A stretch of 64,000 nt of DNA, taken from Bradysia coprophila (Eukaryota; Arthropoda; Insecta; Diptera; Sciaridae). The notes below the pieces were generated by a model. It saw only the letters and a program-made list of their open reading frames with translations, was not told where the DNA came from and did not search any database. The stretch lies in the NCBI RefSeq assembly GCF_014529535.1, contig NC_050735.1:11667739-11731738 (forward strand), in the 5' to 3' direction. Shown here one piece after another: positions 23,701 through 35,639 of the stretch. Both the position numbers and the translations under genes were made by a program. Each line of letters opens with the position of its first letter. The first letter of the stretch is position 1.

Positions 23701-24197
23701 AGGGCAATTCCCGACCCGAGTTTAATTTTTTATACTGGAGTATAAAAGTTTAGAGTTGAAGATTTTGACATTATCGTATAAATGTGATGATTGTTGACTG
23801 AAAAATAATTACCTTTTTAGTCGACGGATTTTGATCAAACTAACTGCCAGTGTGTAGCAAATGATGTCAGCATTCCGGTAAACTAATTAGTTTTTCAATT
23901 GGACAAATACCTTGTGAGCGATAAGACTTTGAAATCATGAGGTGATCAATATGTAAATTCCGTTTTTCCAAACTCTTATCGCTCGCAAGATAGTTGTCCA
24001 ATTGAAAAACTAATTAGTTAACCGGACTCCTGAGATCATTTGCTACACACAGGCAGTTTGTTTGCCAAAATTCATGGACTAAAAAGGTAATTATTTTTCA
24101 GTCAACAATCATCAAATTTATGCGATAATGTCAAAATCTTAAACTTTAAACTTTTATACTCGAGTATAAAAAATTAAACCCGGGTCGGGAATTGCCA
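23701..24197. mobile_element. nested palindromic MITE, about 495 bp
   Basis: The ends are GGGCAATTCCCGACCCGAG and CGGGTCGGGAATTGCC, and inverted similarity runs almost through the element: GGTAATTATTTTTCAGTCAA pairs with its complement. The foldback's left arm shows the uninterrupted site, so this insertion is younger than the foldback. A duplicated AT-rich 3-4 bp (ATA/AATA) flanks it. Its core resembles the hairpin at 38411-38660 (GCGATAAGA, TGGAACAGTAATTAG-like words). Confidence 0.75.
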
Positions 24198-24769
24198 TAA
24201 TATGTTTTTGAAGACAATAGAAGCGATGACGGACGTAGGGTGGCTAAATGTACAATTATATTTTACGTTCTTTTGTATGTTGAGACGTACTGAACGCTTT
24301 CCTATATCGTTCACTGATACAAAACATCTTTTTTCAAACTCAAACGGTTTATATTGCATAAATTTACTCTTAATTAAGAAGCCTAATATAATAATTAAAA
24401 ACCAAGAGAAAATGTAGCTAAAACCAAAATTTAATTAGCCACCCTATATCACATTTTGAAATCGTGACTGCAGCGCCGTCATTGCGACCGCTGAGTTAAC
24501 TAAATTTAAATTTGTGGATTCCATTGTTGTGGGATAAAGTGTGGGTTAAATAAGATTAATACCTTTGGAAAACCCGAAAACTAAATTTCTTCGACTGTAA
24601 TTGGTTAGCTTCTACAGTTTTAATTGTTCCACATCGTTCTACATGTTGTCAACAAAAGAAGCGTAAAGAGTGTCGTTTCATTCACATGTACCTGTGGAAT
24701 TGAAGAAACGTAAAGACAAACGCTACTTCTATGTGGTGGAATATGTGTGGAACAATAGTACTTTATTTC

Positions 24770-24815
24770 ATATGGAGTAGGATCCTCGAGCGACAGCGAG
24801 AATCCTACTCCATAA
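24770..24815. repeat. short perfect hairpin
   Basis: ATGGAGTAGGAT at about 24772 pairs with ATCCTACTCCAT ending about 24811, with a loop of about 16 nt. About 100 bp downstream, TTTTTCGGGGAATCACGCCG at 24916 recurs with small changes near 40871, marking a dispersed repeat. Confidence 0.5.
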
Positions 24816-25067
24816 GAAAAACATTGCTTTATTGCATGAGCGAAAACGAGACAACAACATATGACTGTTTTGACAGCAAACTATTATTGTAAGAATTAGC
24901 TCTCTAGATAAGTAATTTTTCGGGGAATCACGCCGCGAATGCAATAAATAAAACGAAAGAAACAAACGAAACCCACCAAAATTACATTCTTATGATGAGA
25001 TCAGTTTAATTATCTACTCGATTAACAACGCCAAGAAGAAACAATGAGCGCTGACTACACCCAAAAC

Positions 25068-25334
25068 CAAGGTTCTGAAAGAACAGGTTAAGACACCCAC
25101 GAGGGCGGCTGACACACAAATTTTGACAAATAGATGCTATTTATTGAACATACTCATTACAGATTGTTTGAAATGTCAACTTGATAAAAACCTTTTTTTT
25201 TTCTTCAAGTTGACACTTCAAACAATCTGTTATGAGTATGTTCAATAAATAGTATCTATTTGTCAAAATTTGTGTGTCACCGCCTTCGTGATAAACTCAG
25301 ATGTGTCTTAACCTGTTCTTTCAGAACCTTGCCC
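25068..25334. repeat. palindromic MITE, about 265 bp
   Basis: AAGGTTCTGAAAGAACAGGT at 25069 faces ACCTGTTCTTTCAGAACCTT ending about 25332. Pairing continues through TTTGACAAATAGAT and TTGTTTGAA to a T-run at about 25190-25205. The stem is about 125 bp and there is no coding potential. Confidence 0.75.
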
Positions 25335-25339
25335 AAAAC

Positions 25340-26090
25340 AGCTATGTTAAAAATGTTTCACCTTTTTAACAAGTTTAACCCATATTAACTTGTGTTTGTT
25401 ACAAGCTTTAAAATACTTAATTCTTTGCTGATTGTACTAGAAATGTAATAGAATCATAAAAAATGTATTATCAGCGCCCGGTAAGTTGTGTTTGCTGTGT
25501 ATGATACCACTTTCCGTTGCAACATCTTTACATCATCCTGTGACTGTAAACTCACTGTACCATCGTAGGTACCTATGACGGTAATAGTATGTTATGATAC
25601 AAGTGTTCTATTGTCGATTTTTTCAGCACTAGACCTAATTTCTCCATAAGAGCGGAGCGAGTGAAATCATTCCACTCGTTCCACGAACATTTACACTCAT
25701 ATTATACCTTCGCACACATTCAAACTCGTCCAATCATGACTCACTTACTTGACCAAGTATGTTACATACTATTACATTTGAGCTTTAGTTGCTAAACAGT
25801 ATTTCTCTATAGAAAACGTGCACACTATGCATCGTATTTGTTCAATCTAGTACTTTGAACCAAATAAATTAAAACGAATCGAGTAAGAAAACTATTTCAA
25901 ACTGTTTTTAAGCTAGTTTCGTCTGGTGTTGTCTTCCCCATATCCTTTAACTCTATGGTGTACCCTCATATAGTTAAATAAATAATAAAAATATTGAAGT
26001 AAAAAATAAATAAAATAAATAAAAATAAATATTAGTAACGTGTCTGGGGGACAATTCTAGCCTATAACCGAAAAAAATTGTAATTGTAAT
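25340..26090. other. intergenic DNA, no gene seen
   Basis: AT-rich, with an AAATAAATAAAATAAATAAA-type low-complexity stretch at about 25977-26030. No supportable gene was seen. Confidence 0.4.
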
Positions 26091-26094
26091 TGTA

Positions 26095-26218
26095 CAGTGA
26101 ACGACATCTCAAATGTCTCACTGTCAAATTTTTCTGAGGATTTTATTGTGTCATTGCAAATTCACAATGACATTCTCTGAAAAAAATGACAGTGAGACAT
26201 TTGAGATGTCGTTCACTG
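26095..26218. mobile_element. 124-bp MITE with TA target duplication (copy 1)
   Basis: The ends CAGTGAACGACATCTCAAAT and its inverted copy are perfect terminal repeats flanked by TA on both sides (26093-26094, 26219-26220), as for Tc1/mariner-type MITEs. A second copy at 53224-53347 in the opposite orientation is the same length and differs at about one base by eye. Confidence 0.85.
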
Positions 26219-26232
26219 TAAAAGAATTTTTA

Positions 26233-27259
26233 GACCCGTACGAAGTACTGGGGTCTTATAGGTTTACGCATACGTTTGTAACACGAGTGATTTTGGATCG
26301 ACCCCTCCCGAGCTGTGGCCCAATAAGTGCTTTACGGTTTTTCGAAGATATCTCCGGACATTTAAACGTTAAACTTGTAAGTGATACGTCAAATAAAAGG
26401 TGTTTACAATACCGATCGACAAAAAAAAAGTTTATGGAAATCGGATGACCGACTCGTGAGTTAGACGCCTTGGTGTGGAACAGGCACAGGGCGGCAAGCA
26501 GTTTTTGCTTGTAGGTCGGCCACATTTGAACATATTTCGTCTGTTTTAGCTTTATTAGATAGGTATTGACCGTACCAATCAGGGAAATTTTTTTTTATGA
26601 AATTATGTTCTCCGGAGCGTGAGCTAGGTCTCTTGGAGTGAGCTCTTATCTGGCTACTCGGAAGTACAGTGAACGTGGTGTATTTTGACAATATCTCGAG
26701 TAAATTTTGACCGAATTTCATGAATTTTTTTTTGTTTGAAAGGTATTAACGAATGTAAAGCGTCGGTACTATTTCCGGTCTCCTAACAAAATGGCTGCCG
26801 GCGGCCATATTGGATTTTAGTAAAATAGAAATATCTTGGGAAAAATGATACTTAGAGAGTTTCTGTTAACATGGAAATAATTTGTTATGTGTGTGGGGTT
26901 TCAGGGATTCCATATACGGACATCTATATATACCTATATACAGCTATATTGAGCTATATACAGGCATATAGAGCTATATAATAGCATATATTTATCTGTG
27001 AAATGTTTATTTACAGTGAAATATAGGTAAATATAGCGGTATATAGCTGTTTAAATAGGAATTTATGAAATTTGTCTTCGTACGGGGCTGTCTATATTGC
27101 CTCCGGCAATTTAGTTGTATATGATAACAAGGCAAAGAGTGGATAATGTAAGTGATTTTAAAGGGAGAATAGTTTTTCAGCAGAGAAGAAAATGAAGTAA
27201 GAGAAATGAAGAGTTTCACATTAAAGGCTTTTGATACGAATAGGTGTTTCGTACGGGTC
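26233..27259 (+). mobile_element. nonautonomous element with GACCCGTACGAA ends (copy 1)
   Basis: Starts GACCCGTACGAA at 26233 and finishes TTCGTACGGGTC at 27259, a 12-bp inverted terminal match. The interior has an AGCTATATA-rich stretch (about 26920-26995) and no intact gene. A related copy in inverse orientation lies at 38678-39858. Similarity continues about 12 bp past the right end (GGCGTTAGCTATG), so the true border may lie a little further out. Confidence 0.6.
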
Positions 27260-27264
27260 GGCGT

Positions 27265-28580
27265 TAGCTATGTTTATTTTACAATTTTTGCGTACAAGCG
27301 CAGAAAGCGTCACCTACAACGATATCAGTTGTTTTGGAAGTATACACAATGACTTGCGTAACTTTTTACCCGTTCGCTAGAATTGAACAACGAATCGAAT
27401 GAACTATAATTCAATAAAATCGGAGATAGCCTATTTTCCAAGTGGTCGAAAAATTGGCGAATTGACTCTTAAACACTAAGAGATATTTCACAGAAGTGAA
27501 GTAGCAGACATACTGGTATTGCTGCGGTATCCGCTAACGTTTTCTGAAATTTTAAATGTAAAATTGCCGTACCAATTGCAGAGAACACTAACACCTAGAC
27601 CATGTCAAAAGTGATATCTTGACTATACATATAATTCAACATGAAACATATAAACCAGCAACTATCGGGCCAGTCAACCCTGCCTAATCGTCCTTGTAAG
27701 TACATAATTTTCGTTGTTAAAATTATGAAACATCTCGTACATATACACTTACACAGTGATATTGCTGCTTCTTTTTCATCATTTTTACCACATAAAACTT
27801 GTAAAGTGGATATCTTCGTTTAACATTCAACTCAACCGATAAATAGATATAGTTCACCCAAAGTTAAATCGACCGGCAATAATCTTGTTGCCTCGGTTCA
27901 ATTTCTATATCATATCAACCGTATTATATATACCGAAAGTGTGTGTATGATGCTCCAATTTATACATATATTGTATTCATAGAGGTTAATAACGAATTAA
28001 ACGGTATGTGTGATGGTTCATGTTCAAAACGGTGAGATATTGCAATAAGCTTCATAATATCCATATTATACACACATATATGCTTGGCTTGGTGGAAGCA
28101 ATCCAATGCTTTGCACACAGAGTGTCAGGACTATACGGTTTGTAGTCAACGCGTTGTATACGTAATTTATTTATGCATGAAAAGCAAAAGCTAAAGTAAA
28201 AGTGACGTGAATGCGGGAGAATTTATTGCTGAAAATAAGTCATTTATGGTATTTAGAATGGGATTTTTTTTCCTCAAATTGGATTATTTAGAGAATATGC
28301 TAAATACATTTAGTGTCACCGGGGGTATTATGATAAAGATATTAGGCTGAAATTTATTTAAATTTTCGGATTTATGTCTATGCCTGCCATTTTATTATGA
28401 AAAGCGGAATCGTTTTGTTATGGGCACAATAAAATCGGGATATTAGATAAAGCATACGAGACATTGTGCAACGACAGAATGCAGTTGTGGGAATTTTAAA
28501 TATTAGGAAATATTCTCACATGTGTTTACATGATGAATTTTTGGATTTGGATTGTTTGCCAAACATTTATGTGATTCAAA
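27265..28580. other. intergenic DNA, no gene seen
   Basis: A partial relic of the CCGCC-ended MITE family may lie near 27285-27350 (GCGCAGAAAGCGTCACC, GATATCAGTTGTTTTGGAAG). Otherwise nothing supportable was seen. Confidence 0.4.
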
Positions 28581-28583
28581 TAT

Positions 28584-28982
28584 CCGCCGAAAAACCCTAA
28601 GAGGTGAAATTGTGACGCAAGTTTTTGTTTCTATTTACAAAAAAACTGATGTCGCTGAGTATGACGCATTCTGCGCCTCAACGCAAAAGTTTTATCGACA
28701 AAAACTGACCCAAAAAATTAAAGAAAAAAAAATGCGTCACAATGCGATGGACGATTCAGGACATATTTTTCCATGTTTCCTAACAGTGGTTTCCTAAACA
28801 TCTGCCACTTGTGACACAATTGTTTTTTTTATATTTTCTTTCTTAAATTTTTTGGGTCAATTTTTTGTTGATAAAACTTTTGCGTTGAGGCGCAGAATGC
28901 GTCATACTCAGCGACATCAGTTATTTTGTAAATAAGATAAAGGACTTGCGTCACACTTTCACTCTGTTGGGTTTTTTGGCGG
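28584..28982. repeat. MITE, CCGCC-ended family (copy 1)
   Basis: Starts CCGCCGAAAAACCCTAA at 28584 and ends GTTGGGTTTTTTGGCGG at 28982. It is palindromic throughout: CTGATGTCGCTGAGTATGAC pairs with its complement near 28900, and GCGCCTCAACGCAAAAG pairs with CTTTTGCGTTGAGGCGC. Length is 399 bp. Confidence 0.75.
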
Positions 28983-29555
28983 GTTGACATTACACATCAA
29001 ATATTGTGGACACTTAAATCATAGATATTTGCTCGATGATTATTTATTTATAGTTCCAACGAACAGGCCGAAGCCCAGAAATATGTGCATCAAGAGTCGA
29101 TGGAACTGGTCAAGGCTCACCTGCCATTCTGCTTGTTATTTTTATATTTATGTAACCCATTTACAGTCACTATTTTTTATCCTCATCGATCATTTGAGAA
29201 AGCTTAGGACGCTGTATTTTCACTTCATAACATTTTTAAGGCGCCTAAAATCAAATTCGAAAAATTAAAAAAAAATCATAATACGAGACGAGTATAGTTA
29301 TTGATTATATTATTATTGTCTAAAGAGGGCTTTCCTTGTGACGCATTTTTTTTGTTTTGTAAAATTTTTCGTCGTAAAATCTCGTCTGTAAAATTTCGGT
29401 CGACATATTTTCTTGTTAAAATTTTCTTGGGTAAAAAAATTGATTACGTTTATGCGCAGAATGCATCACCAAAACCGATATCAAATGTTTTGGAAGTTTA
29501 ATTTATTAAACTAGCGTCACCTCTTCCTCTTTTGTGGTTTTTGTGGGATGATAAT

Positions 29556-29814
29556 CCGCCAAAAAACCCTAAAGGGTAAAAGTGTGACGCAAGTCCTTGT
29601 TTCTACTTACAAAATAACTGATATCGTTGAGGGTGACGCATTTTTCGCCTCAACGCAAAAGTGTTATCAACAAAAAATTGAACCAAAAAATTTAAGATAG
29701 AAAATTTTAGAAAAAAATTGCGTCACAAGTGGCAGATGATTCAGGACATTATTTTCTCTATTTGAACTTGCGTCACACTTTTACCCTTTAGGGTTTTTTG
29801 GCGGATATCAGTTC
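29556..29814. repeat. MITE, CCGCC-ended family (copy 2)
   Basis: Starts CCGCCAAAAAACCCTAAAGG and ends with the inverted copy at 29814; about 38 bp at each end pair almost perfectly, including GTGTGACGCAAGT. Length is 259 bp. A degenerate relative spans about 29330-29530, and a partial copy lies at about 35640-35930. Confidence 0.75.
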
Positions 29815-29874
29815 TTTTGGAAGTTTAGGTGTAAGGGTAACTAGTTTTGTAAGCAACTCATGTCGACAACAGCT

Positions 29875-31305
29875 GAAATCCAACAAAAAATCCGATAGAA
29901 GTTTGGAAGTGCCAGAGGAATCATCTTTCATCCCAAAATTTAGGAACCAACCTTGAAACACCTTACTTATATTGAAAATATCCCAAATTCATCGAAAAAT
30001 CCGATGCAAGTTAGGAAGTGCCAGAGGAATCATCTCTCATCCCAAAATTTAGGAGCCAACCTTGGAACACCTCACCTATATCGGAAATAACCCAAATCCA
30101 TCGAAAAATACGATGGAAGTTAGGAAATGCCAGAGAAATCATCTGTCATTCCAAAATTTAGGAACCAACCTCGGAACACCTCACTTATATCGAAAATAAC
30201 CCCAATCCATCGAAAAATCAGATGGAAGTTAGGAAGTGCCAGAGGAATCATCTGTCATCCCAAAATTTAGGAACCAACCTCGGAACACCTCACTCATATC
30301 GAAAATAACCCAAATCCATCGAAAAATCCAATGAAAGTTAGGAAGTGCCAGAGTAAGCATCTGTCATCCCAAAATTTAGGAACCAACTTAGGAACACCTC
30401 ACTTATATCGAAAATAACCCAAATCCATCGAAAAATCCGATGGAAGTTAAGAAGTGTCAGAGGAATCATCTGTCATCCCAAAATTTAGGAACCAACCTCG
30501 GAACACCTCACTTATATCGAAAATAACCCAAATCCATCGAAAAATCAGATGGAAGCTAGGTAGTGCCAGAGGAATCATCTCTCATCCCAAAATTTAGGAA
30601 CCAACCTCGGAACAACTCACTTATATCGAAAATAACCCAAATCCATCGAAAAATCCAATGGAAGTTAGGAAGTGCCAGTGGAATCATCTGTCATCCCAAA
30701 ATTTAGGAACCAACCTCGGAACACCTCACTTATATCGAAAATAACCCAAATCTATCGAAAAATCCGATGGAAGTTAAGAAGTGCCAGAGGAATCATCTCT
30801 CATCCCAAAATTTAGGAACCAACCTCGGAACACCTCACTTATATCGAAAATAACCCAAATCCATCGAAAAATCCAATGGAAGTTAGGAAGTGCCAGAGGA
30901 ATCATCTGTCATCCCAAAATTTAGGAACCAACCTCGGAACAACTCACTTATATCGAAAATAACCCAAATCCATCGAAAAATCCAATGGAAGTTAGGAAGT
31001 GCCAGTGGAATCATCTGTCATCCCAAAATTTAGGAACCAACCTCGGAACACCTCACTTATATCGAAAATAACCCAAATCTATCGAAAAATCCGATGGAAG
31101 TTAAGAAGTGGCAGAGGAATCATCTCTCATCCCAAAATTTAGGAACCAACCTCGGAACATCTCACTTATATCGAAAATAACCCAAATCCATCGAAAAATC
31201 CAATGGAAGTTAGGTAGTGCCAGAGGAATCATCTCTCATCCCAAAATTTAGGAACCAACCTCGGAACACCTCAATTATATCGAAAATAACCCAAATCCAT
31301 CAAAA
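29875..31305. repeat. minisatellite array, 13 copies of a 109-bp unit
   Basis: The word CAAAATTTAGG recurs every 109 bp from about 29933 to 31241 (29934, 30043, 30152, 30261 and so on), giving 13 copies. The unit also contains ATCCATCGAAAAATC, GTGCCAGAGGAATCATCT and GAACACCTCACTTATATCG. Variants such as GGAACAACTCAC recur 327 bp apart (about 30608 and 30936), so the last part expanded as blocks of three units. Outer copies, especially the first, are more diverged. No protein reading frame runs through. Confidence 0.9.
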
Positions 31306-31477
31306 CACTTTTTCCAACATTTACCAATCATAATTCATAATTACTAGCTGAAAAAAAATTATTTCTTTTCACACACACACACAACACACGCTGTATTATT
31401 ATTCCAATGACTTTTAATAAATTACATTCATTTACAACATTTTACATTTTTACATTCTTTGATCTTTGATCTTTTCA

Positions 31478-32338
31478 CTAAATTTCTATTTTTAAATCCT
31501 CCAGCCATTTGATGAAACGCTCGCTTACCCCGTTGATTTCCTGTAAGTCTCCAGTGAAGCGATGGATGTTACAATACTTAACATGTTCCATTGTTTGAAC
31601 TTCACCGCACTCACACAGTGGTGATTCAATGAATTGCCATTTGTGTAGCATATATGCACAGCAGCCATGGCCTGTACGAATACGATTTAGTCTCAACCAC
31701 AACTTTCTTGGTAAATTCATTCCTTTCGTTTCCTTCGTTGGATCGGTTATGAGGTCTTTGTTTTTGACCGTGGCGTCTTGCCACCACTTTTTCCATCGTG
31801 TGTTACGCGAGTCCATGTCTCCAGACAATCTATAAAATTGCCAAAACGGTTGCCTCGATTTCAATCTCGATGTTATCGGTGCTGTTAGAATGTCGTTGTG
31901 TATGGGCAGTTCTATATTTTCGCTGATCTTTTTGCATTCTCTTAAAGCAGCTTCTTGTCGTAGAATAGAAGGTGGTGGTATGTTGCTTAAGACATATAGC
32001 CATTCAATTGGAGTGGATTGCACTGAACCGCTTATCACTCTGAGAGCTTTGTTTACTTCTACATCGACCAGTTTCGTGTGGCAGCTGTTCATCCAAACCG
32101 GTGAGCAGTATTCTGCGACTGACAGAACCATGGCTTGTGTTGTGATTTTCAACGTTGTTGCTGAACAGCCCCATGTCGTACCTGCCAGCTTTTGCACTAG
32201 ATTTACTCTCGGCTTGATTTTTGATTTGACAGACTCTGCGTTGCGGCGGTAGGTCAGCGATCGTATACACGCTGTTATATGGCATTGTATGGAAACTTCC
32301 GGGAGTCCTAGCTCCCAAAAACGCTTGCATACCCCCAT
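31478..32338 (-). pseudogene. 5'-truncated non-LTR retrotransposon (C-terminal RT and zinc motif)
   Basis: A 286-aa minus-strand frame matches the C-terminal part of a Jockey-type LINE polyprotein. It has the thumb region (RVNLVQKLAGTTWGCSATTL, VLSVAEYCSPVW, ALRVISGS), then RTGHGCCAYMLHKW and the motif CECGEVQTMEHVKYC (C-x-C-x7-H-x4-C). The catalytic RT motifs and everything upstream are missing; the homology starts abruptly near 32338, as expected for 5' truncation during reverse transcription. The frame ends with a stop at 31478. No stop interrupts the remaining piece, so the insertion is fairly young. Confidence 0.8.
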
Positions 32339-32344
32339 TTTTTA

Positions 32345-32765
32345 AAATCTTATTTTGATCTAGGGCCCGAGATTGACCTATAACCAAAATTTCAGGAAAA
32401 TCGTAAGAAACGTTTAGAAGTTACGAAATCGTCCTTTTTCATAGGAACTAACTAACTAACTAACTAACTAACGTAGGCAATTTGAGTTATCTGAAAATAC
32501 GAAATTTTGCTTATTTTCAAACAAACATCAATATTTCGAAGTTCAATATCTCGGCCAATTTTGAAGCTGCAGTAACGTGTGATAGCTCGTTGAACTCGTA
32601 TGGATTCCAAGATTCCAGATATTCTAGTTTGAGGGTCGTTGGAGTTAAGGGGGAGAAGTCAAAAAGTTGCTGTAAATATGCTCCGCCGTCCTCAAAAAAA
32701 TTTTGTTAAAACATTTTTGGTAGTGGACTTGCGTCACGCCCGCTAACTAACGTGCGGGCATGATT
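32345..32765. repeat. dispersed repeat (copy 1)
   Basis: Shares long stretches with about 35940-36525: ATAACCAAAATTTCAGGAAA, a (CTAA)n run (32445-32472), TTTTGAAGCTGCAGTAACGT and GTAGTGGACTTGCGTCACGC. The type of element is not recognisable. The end TTGCGTCACGCCCGC echoes the TGACGCAA motif of the nearby MITEs. Confidence 0.6.
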
Positions 32766-33029
32766 TATCGTCTAATAATAGTCTGTTTTAGTTTCAGAAA
32801 AATTTCGGGGTAACAAATCAATCGCCGGTATTAGATTGAGAAGTGACAATATTACCTGAACATTCAGTAGAACATATACCACAACAATTCAATGTAACAA
32901 CTTCAGCACAATCAGGCTGATCAGGATATATACTTATAAAAGCTATCAGGATATATACCCAAGGACCCAGCGGTCTTGAAACCGATGTACTCAGATTTTC
33001 GTTAAATTCTTCTAAAACAGTTGCCATCT

Positions 33030-33990
33030 ACTGCAATGTCACTGCACCAAGAATGTTTTCTATGACATGATACTGCCGATGCTAGGCTATCGCCCCATAT
33101 ACTGCATCACATTGTCAGTTCCATTTGGTCAAAAGTTATGATGAAATTTAGTATTGTGTATCATTGTGGCACCGGTATAAATGTCATAAAAACCAATACG
33201 AACCAGTTAACCGACTCTAAGTTCGTCATCATTGAAAATAAATTCAATTTTTCATCGTATTTTTTGTACGATAGGTTTATGGCTTACATTTTTGCAAAAA
33301 AAACATTCATTTAACGCGGGTATACACGAAACTTCGGCCTTGAAGTTTTAAATTTAAAGAAAAGGAATGAATAAGTGCTTAATTCAACACTTTCATCAAA
33401 TAAAAATTCGCCGACTAATTTCTACATATGGTAATATCTGCACGTCATTCAAGACAAATACAATTCGTTTAATTTTATTTAAGACACTTGTCTAATAAAA
33501 ATTTACCGCCAAATTTATAGATCTGGTGATAACTATGTGTCATTGAAGGGAATATTCATATAGTTCATATATTTTCGGCAACATTAGACCCCTCCCCTCC
33601 AACCTACCTCTAAACGATGTTACATGCTTTTCGTAAGCAAATGGTTACATGGTAAAGTAAATGATTACGATTTAGTCGAAAAATTTCTTCAACTGACGCT
33701 AAAGTGGTTATAATTTGTCAACTTTATTTTTCTGAAAGCTGGCCTTCCAATTTTCTGTTCGCTTTTTGATGAAATTCGCTCCCACCATATTAGCGTGAGT
33801 ATTTGAATGGCACCTAAGACAGATAACAGTTTAAATAAAAAACAAGTACCTTTTGAAAAATAAACGCAGCTGCACAAATGTATTAATTGGAAAGAAATAA
33901 GGAAAGGATTGATTTCCAAAAAAAAAAACAAAATGATAATTTCCTGAGTCTTCGTCAACTCATTGAAGTGAACGGTTCAAAATAAAGACA
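33030..33990. other. intergenic DNA upstream of the lipase, no gene seen
   Basis: Nothing recognised apart from the presumed promoter of the lipase near its right end. Confidence 0.35.
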
Positions 33991-33995
33991 GGAAA

Positions 33996-35522
33996 ATGCT
34001 GAATTTTCCCAAAATTTTCTGTATATTGTCCATTTACTGGGGGTACAGTGATGCAGGTTTAATTGGGGATCTGCTAGATGGTGTGGGAGATGTGGTAGTA
34101 CCGAGTGGCCCCGAAAACATAGGAGATAATTTGGAACTGTGTGGTTTAGAAATGGTATAACCCTGTCTGAATTAATTCCTAATTAAAATTGAAGTAAAAA
34201 ATTGTCTCTACAAAATAATTCATCTTACAGCCTGAACTTGCTGAGTATTATAGATATGAAGTGGACACAGAAAGTGTAACAACAGAAGACGGCTATATTC
34301 TCACTGTGCATTGCGTTTTTAATTCGACTGCACTGAATCCTGCTCTCAATCCGGTCATCGCATGGCATGGTCTTATGGCTGACTCTAGTTCATTTGTCTT
34401 AAATTATCCGGATCAATCCTTAGGTTCATGCGATTAATAGGCCAATGACTTGCTTGATTGATTAAAGTGTTTTTATTTTTGCCCGAAATGCAGCATTCTT
34501 GTTAGCTGATATAGGGTATTATGTATGTTTGCCGAATGCACGTGGAAATGGCTACTCACAAGGCTATGTCAACGCAAGCAGAAATTCAGATATTCCAGTT
34601 GGTCCGTACTGGCAATTTTCCTGGGATCAAATTGCTCAATTTGATGTACCAGCTGTTATTGACGCTGTTTTGAATTGGACTGGAAAATCGAAAGTTATCT
34701 ACATCGGTCATTCACAAGGGTCTACAACGATGTTTGCTTTACTTTCTTCGAACCCAAAATACAACGAGAAAATTTCCATTTTTGTCGGACTTGCACCAGT
34801 CACATATTTCAGTCATACTACAAGTCCTCTCTATGTGGGTGCTAATCAGCTCGAAACTGTATTGGGCGTATGTTTAATCCTTACATCTAATATGACGTTG
34901 ATGAATTTTAATATTTTAACTTGGATTGAGATAGGCTACTTACGGATCTCAATTTATACCGAGCACCAATCTACAAGGTTTGCTGCAGTTTATCGTTTGT
35001 ACACTTCCAACAGAAACATTATGTGAAAATTTACTATTTTTGGCATTTGGTTACAGTTCGCATATGGACGAAGTGAGCTTTTAAATTTTCACAGCAGACT
35101 CAGTAAATCATCGCTCGACCTTAATTTTATCTTTATTTAATCAGGATCGACTACCAGTTTATATGTGTCATTCACCAGCAGATTTCGCGTGGGGTCAATT
35201 CTTGCAGTATGCACAACTAGTGAAAGTAGATAAAGTTCAGAAATATGATTTTGGGTGGAGTAACATTCAGATGTATGGCCAACCGTCACCACCACAATAC
35301 GATCTAACAAAAGTGACCGCACCAGTGGCTCTATTCCATTCTGATGCAGACTTAACAACCGTTGATGTAGACGTTGAGAAACTGAAATCGCAACTGAGTA
35401 ACGTGGTTTATGTACAACAACTGAGTGAAAGTGAAGATTTCAATCATCTGGATTATATTTGGGGAAAAGATGTACGTCAAATCGTATATGATGATCTAAT
35501 AGATCTAATTGAAAATTATTAA
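33996..35522 (+). CDS. acid lipase (lysosomal/gastric lipase family, alpha/beta hydrolase)
   Basis: Predicted secreted or lysosomal enzyme hydrolysing triacylglycerol or cholesteryl esters. Exons: 33996-34154, 34231-34423, 34494-34867, 34935-35072, 35145-35522; 413 aa, typical for insect acid lipases, with all phases consistent. Residues 1-20 form a signal peptide (MLNFPKIFCILSIYWGYSDA). The family's oxyanion/lid landmarks are HGLMADSSS and SLAFLLADIGYYV, then NARGNGYSQ. The nucleophile is Ser191 in GHSQGST, the probable acid Asp357 in FHSDADL, and the base His389 in FNHLDYIWG. Exon 4 was found by frame continuity (YGSQFIPSTNLQ, LCENLLFLAFG) and supplies the segment expected between the nucleophile and RLPVY. 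ATTAAA lies at 35535. Alternative: a neutral or substrate-shifted member, since insects have many paralogues. Confidence 0.9.
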
Positions 35523-35639
35523 ACATGCAAGACGATTAAATATTGTTTTTGAATTACAAAACAAAATGTTTTAGTCATAGACTTTATTCCATGCATTGTC
35601 TCGATGTATTTGATGGTAATCAAAATCAGTCAAAATACT

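Larger units (their letters stand above)
21181..24600. mobile_element. 3.4-kb foldback element with about 800-bp arms
   Basis: The left arm (about 21181-21985) and right arm (about 23296-24600) are near-identical inverted copies, so the same frames appear at 21362-21577 (-) and 24202-24417 (+), and at 21420-21770 (+) and 23508-23699 (-). Matching words include ACAGTCGA near 21182 with its partner near 24590, and GGACGGCTCTTGGTGTTTCT in the right arm with its complement in the left. A separate palindromic element is inserted in the right arm (23701-24197). The centre (about 21990-23290) holds AT-rich DNA with smaller hairpins sharing CTTCACACTTTGGCG. No transposase is encoded. Confidence 0.8.

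Noticed and set aside
29875-31305. Minisatellite as a coding repeat protein
   Set aside because: 109 is not a multiple of three and no frame stays open across units.
32818-33027. 69-codon minus-strand frame with real ATG and several Cys
   Set aside because: Isolated, no signal peptide, no splice partners or domain; too little to call a gene.
34868-35029. Reading through lipase intron 3 to the stop at about 35024
   Set aside because: The frame after GTATGT loses all lipase similarity. Splicing to 34935 restores the family segment in another frame.
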